Origin: Pseudofabraea citricarpa
Taxonomy: Eukaryota > Ascomycota > Leotiomycetes > Helotiales > Dermateaceae
Length of the DNA stretch: 64,000 nt
Assembly: GCA_029641185.1 (NCBI GenBank)
Contig: JAPWGK010000004.1
Coordinates: 248,001-312,000 of the forward strand
Reading direction: 5' to 3'
Position 1 is the first letter of the stretch. Every line of letters starts with the position of its first letter. The notes beneath the pieces are model-generated. The model saw nothing but the letters and a program-made list of their open reading frames with translations. It was not told the origin of the DNA and did not search any database. Positions 10,015 to 22,866 of the stretch are shown here, piece by piece. A program made the position numbers and the translations under genes.

Positions 10015-12335
10015 ATGTTTCCCGCCTTCTGGTTCTCGCTATTCGCTTTGTCGACGAGGGTGTCGTCTTCGACTCTCAAAGCAAGGCTCGACAACGGTCT
10101 GGGCATCACGCCGCCTCTAGGGTATATCCATCTCAGTTCTTGAAATAAGAAATTTCAACTGATTCTTCTTAGATGGAACTCATACAACCACTACTCCTGC
10201 TCCCCCAATGAGAGTATCATTCACAGCAATGCAGAAGCCCTCGTAAGTCTCGGCCTTAAGGATCTGGGTTACCATTACGTGACGACAGATTGTGGCTGGA
10301 CGCTCCCAGACCGTACCGAGGAAGGTACTCTGACATGGAATCCTGAGAGGTTTCCAAGCGGGTATTATGCTCTGGGCGAATTTATCCATAGCTTAGGCTT
10401 AGGCTTCGGTGTTTACTCCGATGCCGGGGTGAAGATGTGTATGACGGGGGAGCCAGAACAAGCCGGGAGTTTAAGTGAGTCGAAAGTCTTATAGTCCTGG
10501 ATTTCACAAACAAAAAAGTCACTTCCACCTGTGCTTTCAATCTATGTCTTTACATGCGCTAGACTGACAACCCACACAGCACACGAGCAAATCGACGCTG
10601 AAACCTTTGCAGCATGGGGAGCTGATCTTCTGAAATACGACAATTGCTTCTCGGACGCTGCCCTGAACTATCCCGTGACATCATATACGCCGTCGACCTC
10701 ACCCTCGCCAAACTTTGTCACCATGTCAGATATCATCGTGCAGCAGAACCGATCCATTCTCTTCCAGATCTGTAACTGGGGGGTTGACTTCCCGTCCGCC
10801 TGGGCCCCAGATCTAGGTAACTCGTGGAGAATTACCAACGATATCATCCCCGCGTACCGAACGATTCCACGGATCTTGAACCAAGCCGTTCCACAGACTG
10901 AGTTTGCTGGTCCAGGACGCTGGCTGGATCTCGATATGTTGGAGGTGGGGAATGAGGTCTTCACTATCCCTGAAGAGCAGACGCATTTCTCGCTGTGGAG
11001 TATTATCAAGAGTCCGTTGATGATCGGGTGTGCCTTGAATGATACACTAACTAGTGTCAATGCTGCGAGTCTAGCAATTCTGAAGAACGAGAAGGTCATC
11101 AGCTATAACCAGGATTCTCTTGGTGTGCCGGCTAGTTTCCGACGAAGGTGGACTGAGGAGGGATATGAGGTGTGGGCAGGGCCGCTCAGTGGAGATAGGG
11201 TTGTCATTGCACTTATCAATCTATTTGACCAAGAGAGGACTCTAACGTTAGATCTCCCAACTGTGGGAATCCAGAAAGCAGGGACTTTATACGATGTTTG
11301 GAACGACGTCTCGCTTGAGAATATCGTTACGAGTTACGAAGCGAGCGTCGGTGCTCATGGTACGATCCTTGTGGAAGTAGGTGATATCACCGAGTCAGGA
11401 ACCTACGACGCATCAGATGCGGTTATCTCTGGGTATGTTTTCTTTCCCTTGGTTGTTTGAGGGTGGGAGGAGAACTAATACATGTAGAAACACGGCTACG
11501 TTTGACTCCGTCTATGGCTTAACATCAAGTTCGAATTACACAGCAACACTTAGTTTCCCAGCAAGTACTACGAGCTTCACAGTCAATGATGATGCGTATG
11601 AACTTGGAGGATCCAGCACCTCAATCCCTATCTCTCTCGTCGCTTCAGCAAATAACACTCTCTCGATCTCACCTGCTCCTCTCTCACTAGCCATTTCAGC
11701 TCCGCCATCGACTTTCTACCCCTCTACATCATTCACTCTCTCCGGGGACACAAGTCTCACGACCTGCGCATCTTCACTCTGTTCCCCGGTGGGATCGAAA
11801 ATCCGCTGGTTAGGACCGTCCCCCAACAGCGCATCTCTCTCGGTCGATTCGCCCAGCGAAGGGTCCAAATCCGTCGACTTGTACTTCTGCAACAACGACA
11901 TCGCGCTCGCCACGGCATGGGAGTTTGGCACGAACACGAGGAATCTGACCGTGACCGTGAATGAGGTTACTACGAGAGTTGAACTGTAAGTCTCTTTTAC
12001 CGACTTATCTGCTCGCTGAATAAACAACTGATTGGCCCTTCTTTTCTGGTGGTAGGCCACTGAGTGGAAAGAGTAGCGAGCTCTTCTCTCCTGGGTTGGG
12101 ATGGCAGGATACGGGCATCTTTAGTGTCTTGCTTCCTGGGTTTAAGCAGGGCGAGAACGTGATTCGTGTGGGTAATGATGCTGGTGGTTTAGTTCGTAAG
12201 TTCTTCTCTCTTCTTTTCTTTTTTTCCTGCCATCTTTTTACTTTCTTCTCTTTATGTTGCAAGTCACTAACCACATATTTTTGGTCCTGTTTAGAATGGG
12301 GTGCGGATCTTGTGGGGCTGAGTATTGTATGGTGA
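10015..12335 (+). CDS. Secreted alpha-galactosidase, glycoside hydrolase family 27 (AglD-like)
   Basis: Releases terminal alpha-1,6-galactose from galactomannans and raffinose-type sugars. Exons 10015-10121, 10173-10474, 10580-11432, 11488-11985, 12056-12195, 12295-12335 give 646 residues; all joins keep frame. Signal peptide about residues 1-20, then PPLGWNSYNHYSC, YHYVTTDCGW, and KYDNC with nucleophile Asp157. The RWLDLDML motif supplies the probable acid/base Asp255 (by alignment with the human enzyme, where the motif is WNDPDM; here Asn is Leu). FSLWSIIKSPLMIG and NQDSLGVP complete the barrel. A beta domain and a longer C-terminal extension (about residues 420-646) with many Asn/Ser sites match the size of Aspergillus AglD. 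Probably induced on plant hemicellulose; the sequence does not show how. Confidence 0.93.
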
Positions 12336-13138
12336 GGAGATGGTAGAGTAAAAAGTATATAAACACTCACATAGCGGAGGAAGAAATCGGCAGTTGCTTC
12401 CTAACAATCTGTTATGTGCAATGCAATTTTCGTGATTATCTTCTCAATCATTCAAAGTTGTCCTTTTTCGGATCATCAAAACCCCTTAGGTACAAAGGAG
12501 ATCCATATCACATGCAGAAACCAGAGAGGTTTAAGCCCGGATGAATGGATGAGGGAAGGAGATTAAAAAAGGCGGAGATTCTACGGGGAAAGAACTTGGA
12601 TGGCTATATTCTTACTAGGATAAATTTGATCATCCTTGAGAGATGATATCCGAAGTCGTTTTACTGATTGGAGGTGGATGCACTCGTTTCTACAGTAAGA
12701 TAAAAATCCAATCAGGCACTGTTCAGCCCCTCAATCTAACAAAGGAAAAGCATCGAGCTCAAATCGAATCAAGTTTTGCGTGGTACGATTAAAGAAAAAA
12801 AGAAAGAATGTTTTGACATATCAATAAAACACGACAATGCCAAAGATCCAGATTTCTTCGAGGTTCGACTCCTATTAAATGTCAAGAGCTACGAAACAAC
12901 ACAAAATATAACACCACCCAACTTATCCCCTACTTCCAATCAAGTTTTCCAAAGGAAACCCATTCACAACTTCTTTATGCATTTACTCACCCTCCCCAAA
13001 GAAGGATCACTTTTCTTTATTCTTCATTGCCGGTACTTATTGCTAAAGCTAAGAATACTAAGGACCAACACCTAGCGGGTAAAATAACTTAGCTGTCCCG
13101 ATACTTGAGCTGTGATTTCTCATAATCTGAAAGGAATC
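12336..13138. other. Intergenic region
   Basis: About 800 bp, AT-rich. Holds the galactosidase 3' flank and the promoter of the DUF3716 gene. Short open frames here (for example 12776-13075) lack any recognisable feature and were not called. Confidence 0.5.
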
Positions 13139-14625
13139 ATGGTTACTCCACCTCGAACCCCCAATGCAAAACAAGCACCTGAATCTCCGGATCAATCTAC
13201 AGGTCTCGTAACTCCCGGTCCACCTTCGCTTCTTACTCCAGCTAAAACCCCCAATTCAACTACGAAATTTGATCTAGATGCAATTCTTAGTCTACCCACA
13301 TCTCCCGATACAACTGGAGTTCCCGAGCAAGATATATTTCTCAGCCAAGATGCAGATGCCAACCCAGCTGCAACTCCGAGCCCAATAGCACAACTTCCTC
13401 CAGCTGTAGCACAGATCCTTTCCAAGCCACTGCATCACAACACTGAAATCATAACCCAACTCTTACAACTCCCCGTGGTCCGGGAAGCCACACTGCGATC
13501 AGGCAAGGTATTCAAGCACAACCGCAAGCGCGCCATGGCCGAAGAAGCCTACCTAGCACAAGAGCGAGGAACCAAAGAGGAAAACACGTGCGAGCAGTGC
13601 AGGAAGAACCGGGGCCCGTTCCAGCAATGCGTAATCCTGGACGACTTGCTAGCTTACACGTGTGCGAATTGCCATTACGCCGGGAGGGACGACTGCACTC
13701 TTCTCCAAGGTAAGTCGACGAATCCCCAAGTCGAGAACCCAGTGAGGTGTGAGAGGTCTTCTCTCTTGCTAACGTGATGTTGATAGAATATGAACTCGCC
13801 GAAGCGATGGAGATGGCCCAATCTAACGACCCGCCCGAGCTGCCAGGCATGGCGCGCCCAAACAACTACGGCGGCAAGATCGATCCCAGGGCGGGATTTG
13901 GAACCGATGATGAGAGCACGGCAGAGAAGAAGAAAAAGACAAAGGCGCCAAGACGATTAGAAGAGGGTCTACTGACGACGATCCCTCTCGGTCAACAATT
14001 CGACTTGGCTACAGCTGCAGTTGCGCCTTTGGTAGCCATTGCACTGTCGGCCGATGTCGAGGATGTGGGGAGACTGTTTGTGCAGCAGATTACGGCGTAT
14101 AGTAAATTTACTCGTGCCCAGCGTGATGTCGAGCGGGCTAGCTTGACTCTGGCCCTTGCTGCCCTTGATCAAGCGAATGCACTTGACTTGCTAAGACCAA
14201 GTGTAGAGGTTTCGGGACCAAGTGCTACAGCTACAGCAGCTACTCAAACAACTACTCCTTCAAATCGAAAAGGAAAAAAGGAGAAGAAGGATGTCAAGGG
14301 AAAGGGAAAGGAAGTAGTAGACCGAGGCGACAATGTCACGGATGTAAAAGCAAAGGCAAAAGAAGAAGAAAGTGAAGAAGAGACGATCGAGTTGAAACTA
14401 GGAATTGATACGATAGAAGAAGAGGCAGAAGAAGAAGAAGAAGATGTTGCGGATGCCAAAGGTGAAGAAGAGACGATCGAATCGAAACTGAAAATGGATA
14501 CAGCAGAAGAAGACACAGCAGATTCACAAGAACAAGAGCAAGAGATGTTGGAATCAAATAAACGAGCAGCGGAAGAAGATCTAGATGAGGATGTGGAAGG
14601 ACCTTATTCGAAAAGACAAAGATAG
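13139..14625 (+). CDS. DUF3716-domain protein with acidic, lysine-rich tail
   Basis: Two exons, 13139-13709 and 13787-14625, encode 469 residues. The N-terminus is Pro/Thr-rich with TPP, TPG and TPAKTP motifs (possible kinase sites). The middle holds the fungal DUF3716 cysteine module, CEQCRKNRGPFQQC ... YTCANCHYAGRDDC, probably metal binding and often found in nuclear proteins of unknown role. A helical segment follows (about residues 255-325), then a Lys/Glu-rich tail. In the tail a 30-residue unit beginning EEETIE is duplicated in tandem (genomic 14374 and 14464, exact 90-bp period). It ends with KRAAEEDLDEDVEGPYSKRQR-type basic/acidic sequence, a possible NLS. An upstream GTG in frame at 13112 is not used; the ATG at 13139 is. 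Function unknown. Confidence 0.8.
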
Positions 14626-14651
14626 GTAGTGATCTATCCGAACGCCGAGCG

Positions 14652-14697
14652 GAAGAAGAAGAAGAAGAAGAAGAAGAAGAAGAAGAAGAAGAAGAAA
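14652..14697 (+). repeat. (GAA)n microsatellite just after a Glu-rich coding tail
   Basis: About 15 uninterrupted GAA/AAG triplets, starting 27 bp after the stop of the DUF3716 gene. The same triplet is used for the Glu runs of that gene's tail. Confidence 0.9.
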
Positions 14698-15173
14698 GGT
14701 AGTGTTTTTTCCCCTTTTTCTTTTTCTCTCGTGCTTATACGTATTATTGATGCTATATTCTATCTATTGGAATTAATAGATATTCTCTATTGATACTATG
14801 TTTTGTACGTAACAAGTAGAATTTTTTATTGGTTCTCAAGAAGAGTGTAACAAAATTTAAAATTGCAACTTGGTTTAAATTATGAAATTCAAGTGACTCT
14901 AATATCTGCTACAAAATCGAGAGTGAAGGATAAGTAGGTAGCAACTGATATCCTGCCAGTAGAGAGTCTTGAAGATAATAGTTTTGAATAAAAAATAATG
15001 GCGGAAAGCCTGGTATTTTGATCTACGAAAAGCACAAAAAGTCTATAATGCTACACTTATTCCCTCTAACCCCAGTCTATAAGAACGCCAAATCCATCTA
15101 AATATTTGTACACCATAGCCCCATTTTATTTTCGCCGCCCCATCATATAATCATTTCCACCAGCTCAGATCGC
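14698..15173. other. Intergenic region between convergent genes
   Basis: About 475 bp of AT-rich sequence between the ends of the DUF3716 gene and the dioxygenase gene. A terminator-like T-rich tract follows the GAA repeat. No coding sequence seen. Confidence 0.5.
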
Positions 15174-16250
15174 TTATGCGGAGTATCCAGCAGCTTGATC
15201 GACCGCAGTCGCCTGAGCACGGACGGAAGAAGCAACTGAGACAGTTGGGATGACACCCATAGGGTTGACAGTGTTTCCACTAGTAGCCACTCCAGCAGCT
15301 GAGGCATTGACACCGACAGTGATGTAGCCGACGAGACCATCAGCGATAGAAGAACCAAGGAGTTCCATAGAGATGACGGAAGAGTAGCCATCAGCATTGG
15401 CAACAACATAGACGCTGTCTTCATCATTGGTAGTGCGGTTGAGAGTGGAGAGATGAGCATTGTAAGGATCGAGCTCGTAGACCTGGTTGATAAAGTCCTC
15501 CTCGAAGAAAAGCTGGCCAACGTGCTGAACTGAGGCAGTGTTGTAGCTGTAATCGCTGCTGGAGTTGCTGGATGCGTTGGTCTGGACTGTCAGATGGATG
15601 TGGGTAGAGCGCGTGATGTAGTATCCAGGGAAGATGGTAAGGAACTCTGCCATGCCTTCTTCGTTGGTGCGCATCACTCCTCGCAAGAATGTCTCGCTAT
15701 CGGTGGTGCCGTCAGCTTGTAAGGTTTCCCCGTCGGCTAGCTCGGCAGTGTCTGGGTCGATTCCTGTGAATCCTGAGTAGGTACCGTTGGCATTGCAATG
15801 CCAGACGGTGAGATAGGCCTTATCAAGTGGCTCGCAGGTCTCGATGTCGATAACACCAATATCGAGGTATATGTCAATTCCCTCTTGATCTTCGCGGATG
15901 TCATGACGATAGATCTCTCCGTCAATTGCATATGGACCGAAGATGGTATCTGGTGATAAGACACAAGTCTCATTCTGGATGGTAGAGTAGACATCTCGCT
16001 TCATAGACATGGTTTCATGACGGCGTCCAAGGCGGGTGGCTTCTGCTGCACGGCGTCTGAAAAGAGACTCAGCTCGCTTGGCTCTGAAGGCTTCTTTACG
16101 GGCCTCGATCTGTGCAGCACAGTTGCTGCTACCACGACCAACCAATTCGGATTTAGCATTCTCCTTGGTGAGTTTTTCTGGGTGAGCAACTACAGAAGAG
16201 ATAGTTGCGGCTCCAGCGAGCATGCTGATGAGTTGAGTGGAGAACTTCAT
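15174..16250 (-). CDS. Secreted intradiol ring-cleavage dioxygenase
   Basis: Single exon, 358 residues. Probably cleaves catechol-type aromatics between the two hydroxyls, outside the cell, using Fe(III). Signal peptide at residues 1-22 (MKFSTQLISMLAGAATISSV...), a basic propeptide-like region (about 50-85, rich in RR), then the dioxygenase domain: FGPYAIDGEIYRHDI, ETCEPLDKAYLTVWHCNANGTY with the first ligand Tyr, and FLTIFPGYYITRSTHIHLTV with the second Tyr and the His-x-His ligands. Several N-glycosylation sites and a Ser/Ala/Val-rich C-terminal tail follow. The length and tail match the secreted fungal branch rather than the intracellular catechol 1,2-dioxygenases. Proposed role: breakdown or detoxification of plant phenolics. 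Confidence 0.92.
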   Translation of the reverse strand: MKFSTQLISMLAGAATISSVVAHPEKLTKENAKSELVGRGSSNCAAQIEARKEAFRAKRAESLFRRRAAEATRLGRRHETMSMKRDVYSTIQNETCVLSPDTIFGPYAIDGEIYRHDIREDQEGIDIYLDIGVIDIETCEPLDKAYLTVWHCNANGTYSGFTGIDPDTAELADGETLQADGTTDSETFLRGVMRTNEEGMAEFLTIFPGYYITRSTHIHLTVQTNASSNSSSDYSYNTASVQHVGQLFFEEDFINQVYELDPYNAHLSTLNRTTNDEDSVYVVANADGYSSVISMELLGSSIADGLVGYITVGVNASAAGVATSGNTVNPMGVIPTVSVASSVRAQATAVDQAAGYSA

Positions 16251-18645
16251 GTTAGAGTTGTTGGAGTTGTTAGGAGGAAGATTATTGGGAAGAGTAGAGA
16301 GAGTAGAGTAGAGTGTTGATTGGACTGGAAGGAGAAGAGATGATGCTGATGATGTTGATGAGGATATGAAAAGTACATTCCGAAGCCTTTATTATATATT
16401 CAACGATTTCAATGAAGGAATCGTCAAATCTCGACCTCGGCCGATGATTTTCGGATTCTTTTGATACCCCTACAAGTTGTTGTCGTCAACGTTGGGTGGG
16501 CCTCTCATGGTTTGTCTATTTGGAGGTCGTAATCCTCCCAGGGCATCGACACTTCGAGCCAATCGAAGCGACGCAAAACATCAGCAGGCACTCATTTACT
16601 CCTGAGGCTCGACTACTGCCATGCCATCCCCGTCCAGTACACGTCGGTTCGTGGGTAAGCAAAATGGCACTGCCATCGCGGCGCCCCCGTGATTTCATGG
16701 TGTGGAGAATTCTAAATCCGTTGACGATGACAGCCACTCGGTTGACTACCGAACTGGTTCGTCGGAAGATAAAAGGATTTAGCATAAACTTGGCAAGGAA
16801 CTGTCTGTGAAGAGTTCTGGACAAGCCACCTTGCCACGCCAGTCGCTGCCATCGATGAGCCCACAGCCCGACAAGTTCTCCACAAGCCGAAATGAAACAT
16901 GACGAGGCCAGGCATCTCGGCACGCACGTGACAAGACGAAAGCCTCTGCTGTCCACCCATCAGGATGCAAGTGGACTTGCTGCGCTACTCAGCTCCAGTA
17001 TTTTCTTCCAGAAGATGAATCTAGTACGTGTCTCAGGTACGGAAGGTAGTCTTGAAGAGGCGAGAGCCGCAAGAACGCCTGCCCAGGCTAGAAAGGCTGA
17101 GATCTGATTATCCAGGAGGTTTGTAGCAAGTTGACTCAAAGGAAAGAAATAGAACCAAGACCATGATGTAAGTATCCGATACCAAACCATCTCCTCTGGT
17201 CATTTCTTCTGCCAAACCGTTGTCGTATATGCTTGATATCAGGATGATTATGCGCCAACGTCGAAATCATGCTGCCTTCCTGGAGGTTGAGAATTTCTTT
17301 TTCTTGTGGAGCATGAGCTTTGATTATGGATAAGAGAATGTTTTCGCAAGTCGCATGGGATTCTGTATAGCCCAACAAAAGTAGATATAACCACCGTGCT
17401 CATGGCCTGGCTTGGTTACCTGGGTCAGGTACCTCATAGGATCAGTTTAACACAGCAATGTATCTCTGACGAATGCAAGCTCCGGGTAAAGCTAAGGATA
17501 TGCCGGATAACATCTCGCATAGAGGTTGGTACCTGCCGCAAATGAGAAAGAGAGCCTGCTCGATGAGCTGGATCTGAAGTCTTCTGGTGGTGCCTCGTGT
17601 GTTCGGTCTTGGTTTAGTGCTGATGTTTCCATCTTCGTTGTTCGCGGAGACAAGATCATGCGGAGATGCCTCAGAAGATGCCCAAGTGGCGAAATACAGC
17701 GACAGCATCATGACGCGGGGGGTGGGATGGAGGGGTAACTTGCAGTAGACTCGGGCCATGCCGAGTAGTGCACGTAGGTACTGTACAGTAACTCCAATCC
17801 AGATAAGTAGGCCGGATATCGTCAAACACAACATACAGCCAGTCAGTCCTTCACGATGTTGTTGCAGCTAAAGACGAGGAGGAGAGGAGAGGAGAGGAGA
17901 GGAGAGGAGAGGAGAGAGAGCGACGACGACCTAGACTGGTGACTGCAGAGCTGCGGTGGTGGCTTCACGTGATAGAGCTAAGATGAACTGGTGAACGGTT
18001 CGTCCCGCCGTGCTAGCGTAGCCGCGTGAAGCTCCAAAAACCTCAGCCCTTCCGTTCATCCTCCACATCCCCAACCACCACCCATCGACCATCCTGGCCT
18101 CCAATTCATCCATTGCTAGTTCTGCGCTGCTTATCTTTCCCTGTGACTTCACGACTTCGCCCCTGTGCCTGCGATACCCTCCAATTGCCTTGCATTTAGA
18201 CCAATTGCTTTTTCTGTTTCAGCTGGTGAGCTTCCCCTCCTTGGACTGATGTGAATCGAGCTGAATTCCTTATTTAAGTTTCCTCTTGGTATTTTCACAC
18301 ACACATATCGCCCTTACAATCAACATTTCTTGCTACAGTACCTCCTACCCAAACTTGACCTCTCGTTCGGCCACGAGCACAACCCAGCGACCATCGAATC
18401 TCCACAGCCTCGCACGCTTTGTCCTTATTTCACCAGTGCAACCCTCCTTATATTTTGCATCTGTTCGGCCTGTTCATCAGTTGTAATCCTATGCCTCTTT
18501 CCTAAACCAACCTCCAATAATCACAGTTACATATCAGGTTTCTGGATAGTCACGTCGGCTCTCGGCGGAGTTACTTGTAGTGAGCCTTGTAAAAGACAGC
18601 TACGCTATTCCGAGAAACAGGAAGGGTCGGACACACATATACAAA
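16251..18645. other. Intergenic region upstream of the RNA-dependent RNA polymerase gene
   Basis: About 2.4 kb between divergent genes. Open frames up to 146 codons occur but begin at non-ATG codons or carry no recognisable sequence. The stretch contains a perfect 12-bp palindrome TACTGTACAGTA at 17779-17790 and a GGAGA tandem repeat at 17881-17915. From about 18060 to 18500 the plus strand is strongly C/T-rich, as expected for the promoter and leader of the polymerase gene. Confidence 0.5.
17881..17915 (+). repeat. (GGAGA)7 microsatellite
   Basis: Seven perfect copies of GGAGA, flanked by further purine-rich sequence, in the intergenic space before the polymerase gene. Confidence 0.9.
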
Positions 18646-21600
18646 ATGGCAAGCTCGCGTGCTACAGGTCCTGATACACCAAAAACCCCAAGCTCAAAGT
18701 CTGTGGGCGAGAAGACTTTGAACGATGAAGTCAACAGGAAACTTCATCATATCTATGGGAGCCTCGAACGCTGGAGTATCTATCTTCGGCCGAGTAATCC
18801 ATCCGACTCCCCAAGAAAATTCCGGGCTCAACGGAAGGATGAAATTGATGATTATGTACAGAATTGCGACACTTGGCTCAGATTTCTGTGCTGGAAGGCA
18901 GATCCCTTCTCGACATTGCAGGCCTTTGAAAGGGAAGCTGAAGTCCAGTACACTAATTGGGTTCGGAAACCCAACGCTGACATCAACACCATCCCAAAAG
19001 CCACCCGCCAAAATCCCAAGCCGATGAATCAAGAGTTGAAAAAGAAGATGCTCCTTCTATTACACAACATGCTGAACGAAGAGGTTTTCCGGGTCCAGGC
19101 CGGCCAATCGAAGTCCTTCTCGGGAAGAGATGCACCTAAATATCCCCCTGATCTCGACCACTCGAAAACCTTCTCTACTCTTGATTCCGCAAGATCTCAC
19201 AATGACATAGATCCGTCAAAGTCTTTCCCGGATTATGATAAGTCGACATCATTTACACGCCACGAGAGACACAGCTCGTTGTCTACAGAACTCGATGACG
19301 AGCCTGTTCCATTTAAGATTAGTCCCAAGTCAACTGGGCCGAAGAGGCCATTCAATCAAAACGATGATCGCAGTTTCAAAATACCACGACTGCCGGGTGA
19401 TAATTCCTTTTGTAGTACTTCTCATGGAGACCCCGAAGTCGCTGTATATTCTCGCCCATCGAGCCGACTCCAAAACCATGAGCATAGGAGTGCTGCGACA
19501 AGTTTCGTATCGCATGATTCCACCGTATTTTCTCGAGCACCATCTTTCGCTGCTGCTTCCGCTGCACCACACTATGTTACGCAAAGTACACAAACAACAG
19601 TGGAAGATGATGATGTTGAGCGCTTCTTGAAATCAGTACCTGTTAATAATGACCATGTTGCACAGGACGCAAAGACACAGAGTTCCGATTACTGGGGTAG
19701 CAGCTTCGAGCTTGGAGATTTCGAAGGAGATCGTGACTCGCAAATCGAGGCTCAACGTGTAGCAGCTGAGTCTGTAGAGGCTGAAGATCCTAGATATGAA
19801 AGTTTATCTAGTGAAGAAAAGTTGCGAGCGCGACTTGTTGGAATTTTTCGTAAGTCATATTTAATATTTATTCATTCCATATTTCATTACGTTTAATATT
19901 ATCTTATAAACATTGCCTTACCAAGTTGTCTTGAACGGTTCTGCTTAAGAGTGTATCTCTAAATCATTGGCAAAACTGATACCGTGATAGCCGAGATGCC
20001 TCAGTGCTTGCAAAATTTGCCACTGTGTATCAATTATGAGATTACTCGGGTCTTTCTACATGCTGCCGTGCCTCTAGGAAAATTTAGCCGGCCAAATGCC
20101 GTGGATTTAAAAGACTATGACACTCTTTGGAATCATCTGAAAAGCCTTCCAGCTCTGCAAGGCAAGCCGTTTCCAGAAAGATGCCGCCCTGAAGTCTGGA
20201 AGTGTGCTCTAGAGGATTTCCGACTAGGCTTTCGCGGAATTGTCCTCTCTGGTTCTTTGCGCTTCAATGCATCCTTGAAAAGAGGTCCACTGTTCAGCTT
20301 CCAACTTGCGCCTCTGAAGTTGGAGTTATCGCATAGACTTGGTCGACGATGGGGAAACGACAGGTTTCTTGAGCTTGATATGCCTCATATGACAGGCGGG
20401 CCTCGTGATCGGATGCCTCCCCTATTGCAACAACTAGGTAAAGAAGGGCGTGACATTATGCTACAGTGGTTCATCGAAGAATCTCACCAGATCTTTGCAA
20501 GGACCTGGCAGCCGTTCCATGTGAAACCTAAAGATGGTAAGTCGAGGAAGATCGAAGTCACCGAGGTTCAAGCAGATGAGAGTACAACTGCTCATCGAGT
20601 ATACATGTTCGCAACTAAAGGACGTGGAATTCCTGCTAGTAATGAATCTAAGGAAATGTCGATATATGAACTACTCGAACACATCAGACTCATTCGAAAG
20701 AACAAGCAGCAACCATTCTTAAAGCTCTTCTCTCGAACCTCCCTAGGTACGTGATATTGCTGATGCGAGTACTACTGCTAACCCGGCTGTCAAGCTTTGT
20801 CTAGAACCTTCGAGTCTATTATTCTACAAAGATCCCAAATACGTGAAATGACAGACATAACTTGCAACGAAGAAGTAATGACAGATGGTGCAGGGCGAAT
20901 GTCACGAACTTTAGCTCTGAAAATTACTCAAAAACTCGGACTGACTCATTTACCATGTGGATTCCAAGGACGGATTGGCGAAGCCAAGGGTTTCTGGAGT
21001 GTTGATCATTGTGACAAAAGCACTGAAGATTGGATTGAGGTCTATCCTTCACAAATCAAATGGAAACGTGGAAGCAACCCCGAGTCCAAATCGAATGATC
21101 CCTACCACAGAACCTTTGAGGTTCTCAAGACTTCCGGCCCTTTGAAGTCTGCTGACCTCAACTTACAACTCCTTCCCATTCTAGTTGACAGAGCTATTTC
21201 AAAACCAGACATGGAGATTGCGCTTGCACGACTTCTTGAGGATGGTCTCGATAAAGAGATGTCGGAACAACAGGCGGCTATGAATGACTCGCTTCTGTTC
21301 CGAAAATGGATCCGTGACAAATATCCAAATCTTTCAGAGAGACTAAATACTGGGGTCGTTCCATTCAAGGCTGGAATGCCCAACAAATCCGAGGAACGTC
21401 TGAATATGTTTCTTGATGCTGGTTTCATACCTAATAGCCTGCCATACCTCAGAGAACTAGCGTGGGCAGTATACAAGACCCAGTGTGATATCTTGAAGAA
21501 GAGAATGAACATTACTGTTGGCAAATCAGCATATGTCTACATGGTACCTGATTTCTCGGAAACTCTTGAGCCGGACGAGGTTTTTCTTGACTTTTCCTCA

Positions 21601-22866
21601 TTTAGTGATGGGAATGGTTATTCTACATTGCTTCTCGATGACGTAGATGTCCTGGTCGCTAGATCACCCGCCCATTATACCAGCGACGTTCAGAGAGTAA
21701 AGGCTGTTATCAAAAAAGAGCTGGTCGGATTAAAAGACATTATAATATTCCCAACAAAGGGGAATCCTTCCCTAGCGGCCAAGCTGTCAGGAGGAGACTA
21801 TGATGGAGACATGGCATGGGTCTGCTGGGAACCTCAAATTGTGCAGAACTTCGAAAATGCCGAGATGCCAGATATCCCTGACCTAGTTAAAAATGGCCTG
21901 ATGGCCAAGGACTCTACAACATATGAGACATTGACACATGGGCTTGATAAAGCTGCAGCTACGTCGACATTCCTGAAGAACTCATTCGAATTCAACATGC
22001 AGAAGAGTATGCTGGGGTTATGTACGAACTACAAGGATGAAGTTTGTTATAAACTTGGCACAGTCAATTCAGACAAAGCCGTACTTTTGAGTACTCTGTT
22101 GAGTAATTTGGTAGACCAGGCTAAACAAGGATTTCTATTCACCGAAGAGGACTGGTCTAAGATCAAAAAGCAGATCAACGTCTCTACCAGGACCCCGGCT
22201 TACAAGAGTGGCGAGCTCGATGCAAAATCGAAACACGTCATAGATCGGCTGTCAATTGTGGCCCATGAAAAAATAGAGAGTACACTCACTGAGTTTCACG
22301 AGAGTTTAGGAACACCCAGTCCATCTGACAAAGACCTAATCTCCTACTACGATTGGGCAGAGGAGGAGGCGAAAGTAGAACCAGAATGGAAGGAGATTTT
22401 GACTCACCTGGAAGATGAGATAACCAAGGTCTACGATATGTGGCGTCGGGAATTAAATAGCAATCCAAAAGATGAAGAAAAGCCTGCCTTTGGTCCGATC
22501 CTTTCGAGGTGCTACGAGGCCTTCAGGAATATCCGACCAACTGGAGATACAGCTCTCACACGATCCATCTTACAAAAGTGGCAGCCCAATAACGATAACT
22601 CCACCTGGGCTCTACTTCGCGCTTCTGCAACATTTAACAAATATAAAAAAGGTACTTTTGTGTGGTGGATGGCAGGTCGGCAATTGGCTTTCATCAAAAC
22701 TATTCGTGTTGGGGGTGCGTGGTCTTCCATCACGCCTCGTATGTATGCGGGACTACGCCCTGATCCAACGTTCATCAAGCTTTCTAAAAGCGCTGAGCAT
22801 GATGGTATTGTTTTGGCTGCAAAGGATGGGGGGGAGGTTGCGGGTGGAGAATTGGATGACGAGTGA
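18646..22866 (+). CDS. RNA-dependent RNA polymerase (RNA silencing, QDE-1/SAD-1 family)
   Basis: Makes double-stranded RNA from single-stranded templates for quelling, small-RNA production or meiotic silencing. Exons 18646-19849, 19991-20746 and 20795-22866 give 1343 residues. The first 400 residues are largely disordered and species-specific, with four loose repeats of an SK[S/T]F-like motif around residues 155-210. The conserved RdRP domain starts near GIFPEMPQCLQNLPLC and continues through VMTDGAGRMSRTLALKI, AYVYMVPDFSETLEPDEVFL, FPTKGNPSLAAKLSGGDYDG and ATSTFLKNSFEFNMQK. The catalytic DYDGD is intact (Asp988, Asp990, Asp992; bases 21796-21810), so the enzyme should be active. The start ATG follows CAAA; the frame upstream has no other ATG. 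Which of the fungal paralogue classes it belongs to cannot be decided by eye. Confidence 0.95.

Noticed and set aside
810..16250. A secondary-metabolite or mating-type cluster
   Set aside because: No polyketide or peptide synthetase, terpene cyclase or mating-type gene is present; the genes have unrelated roles.
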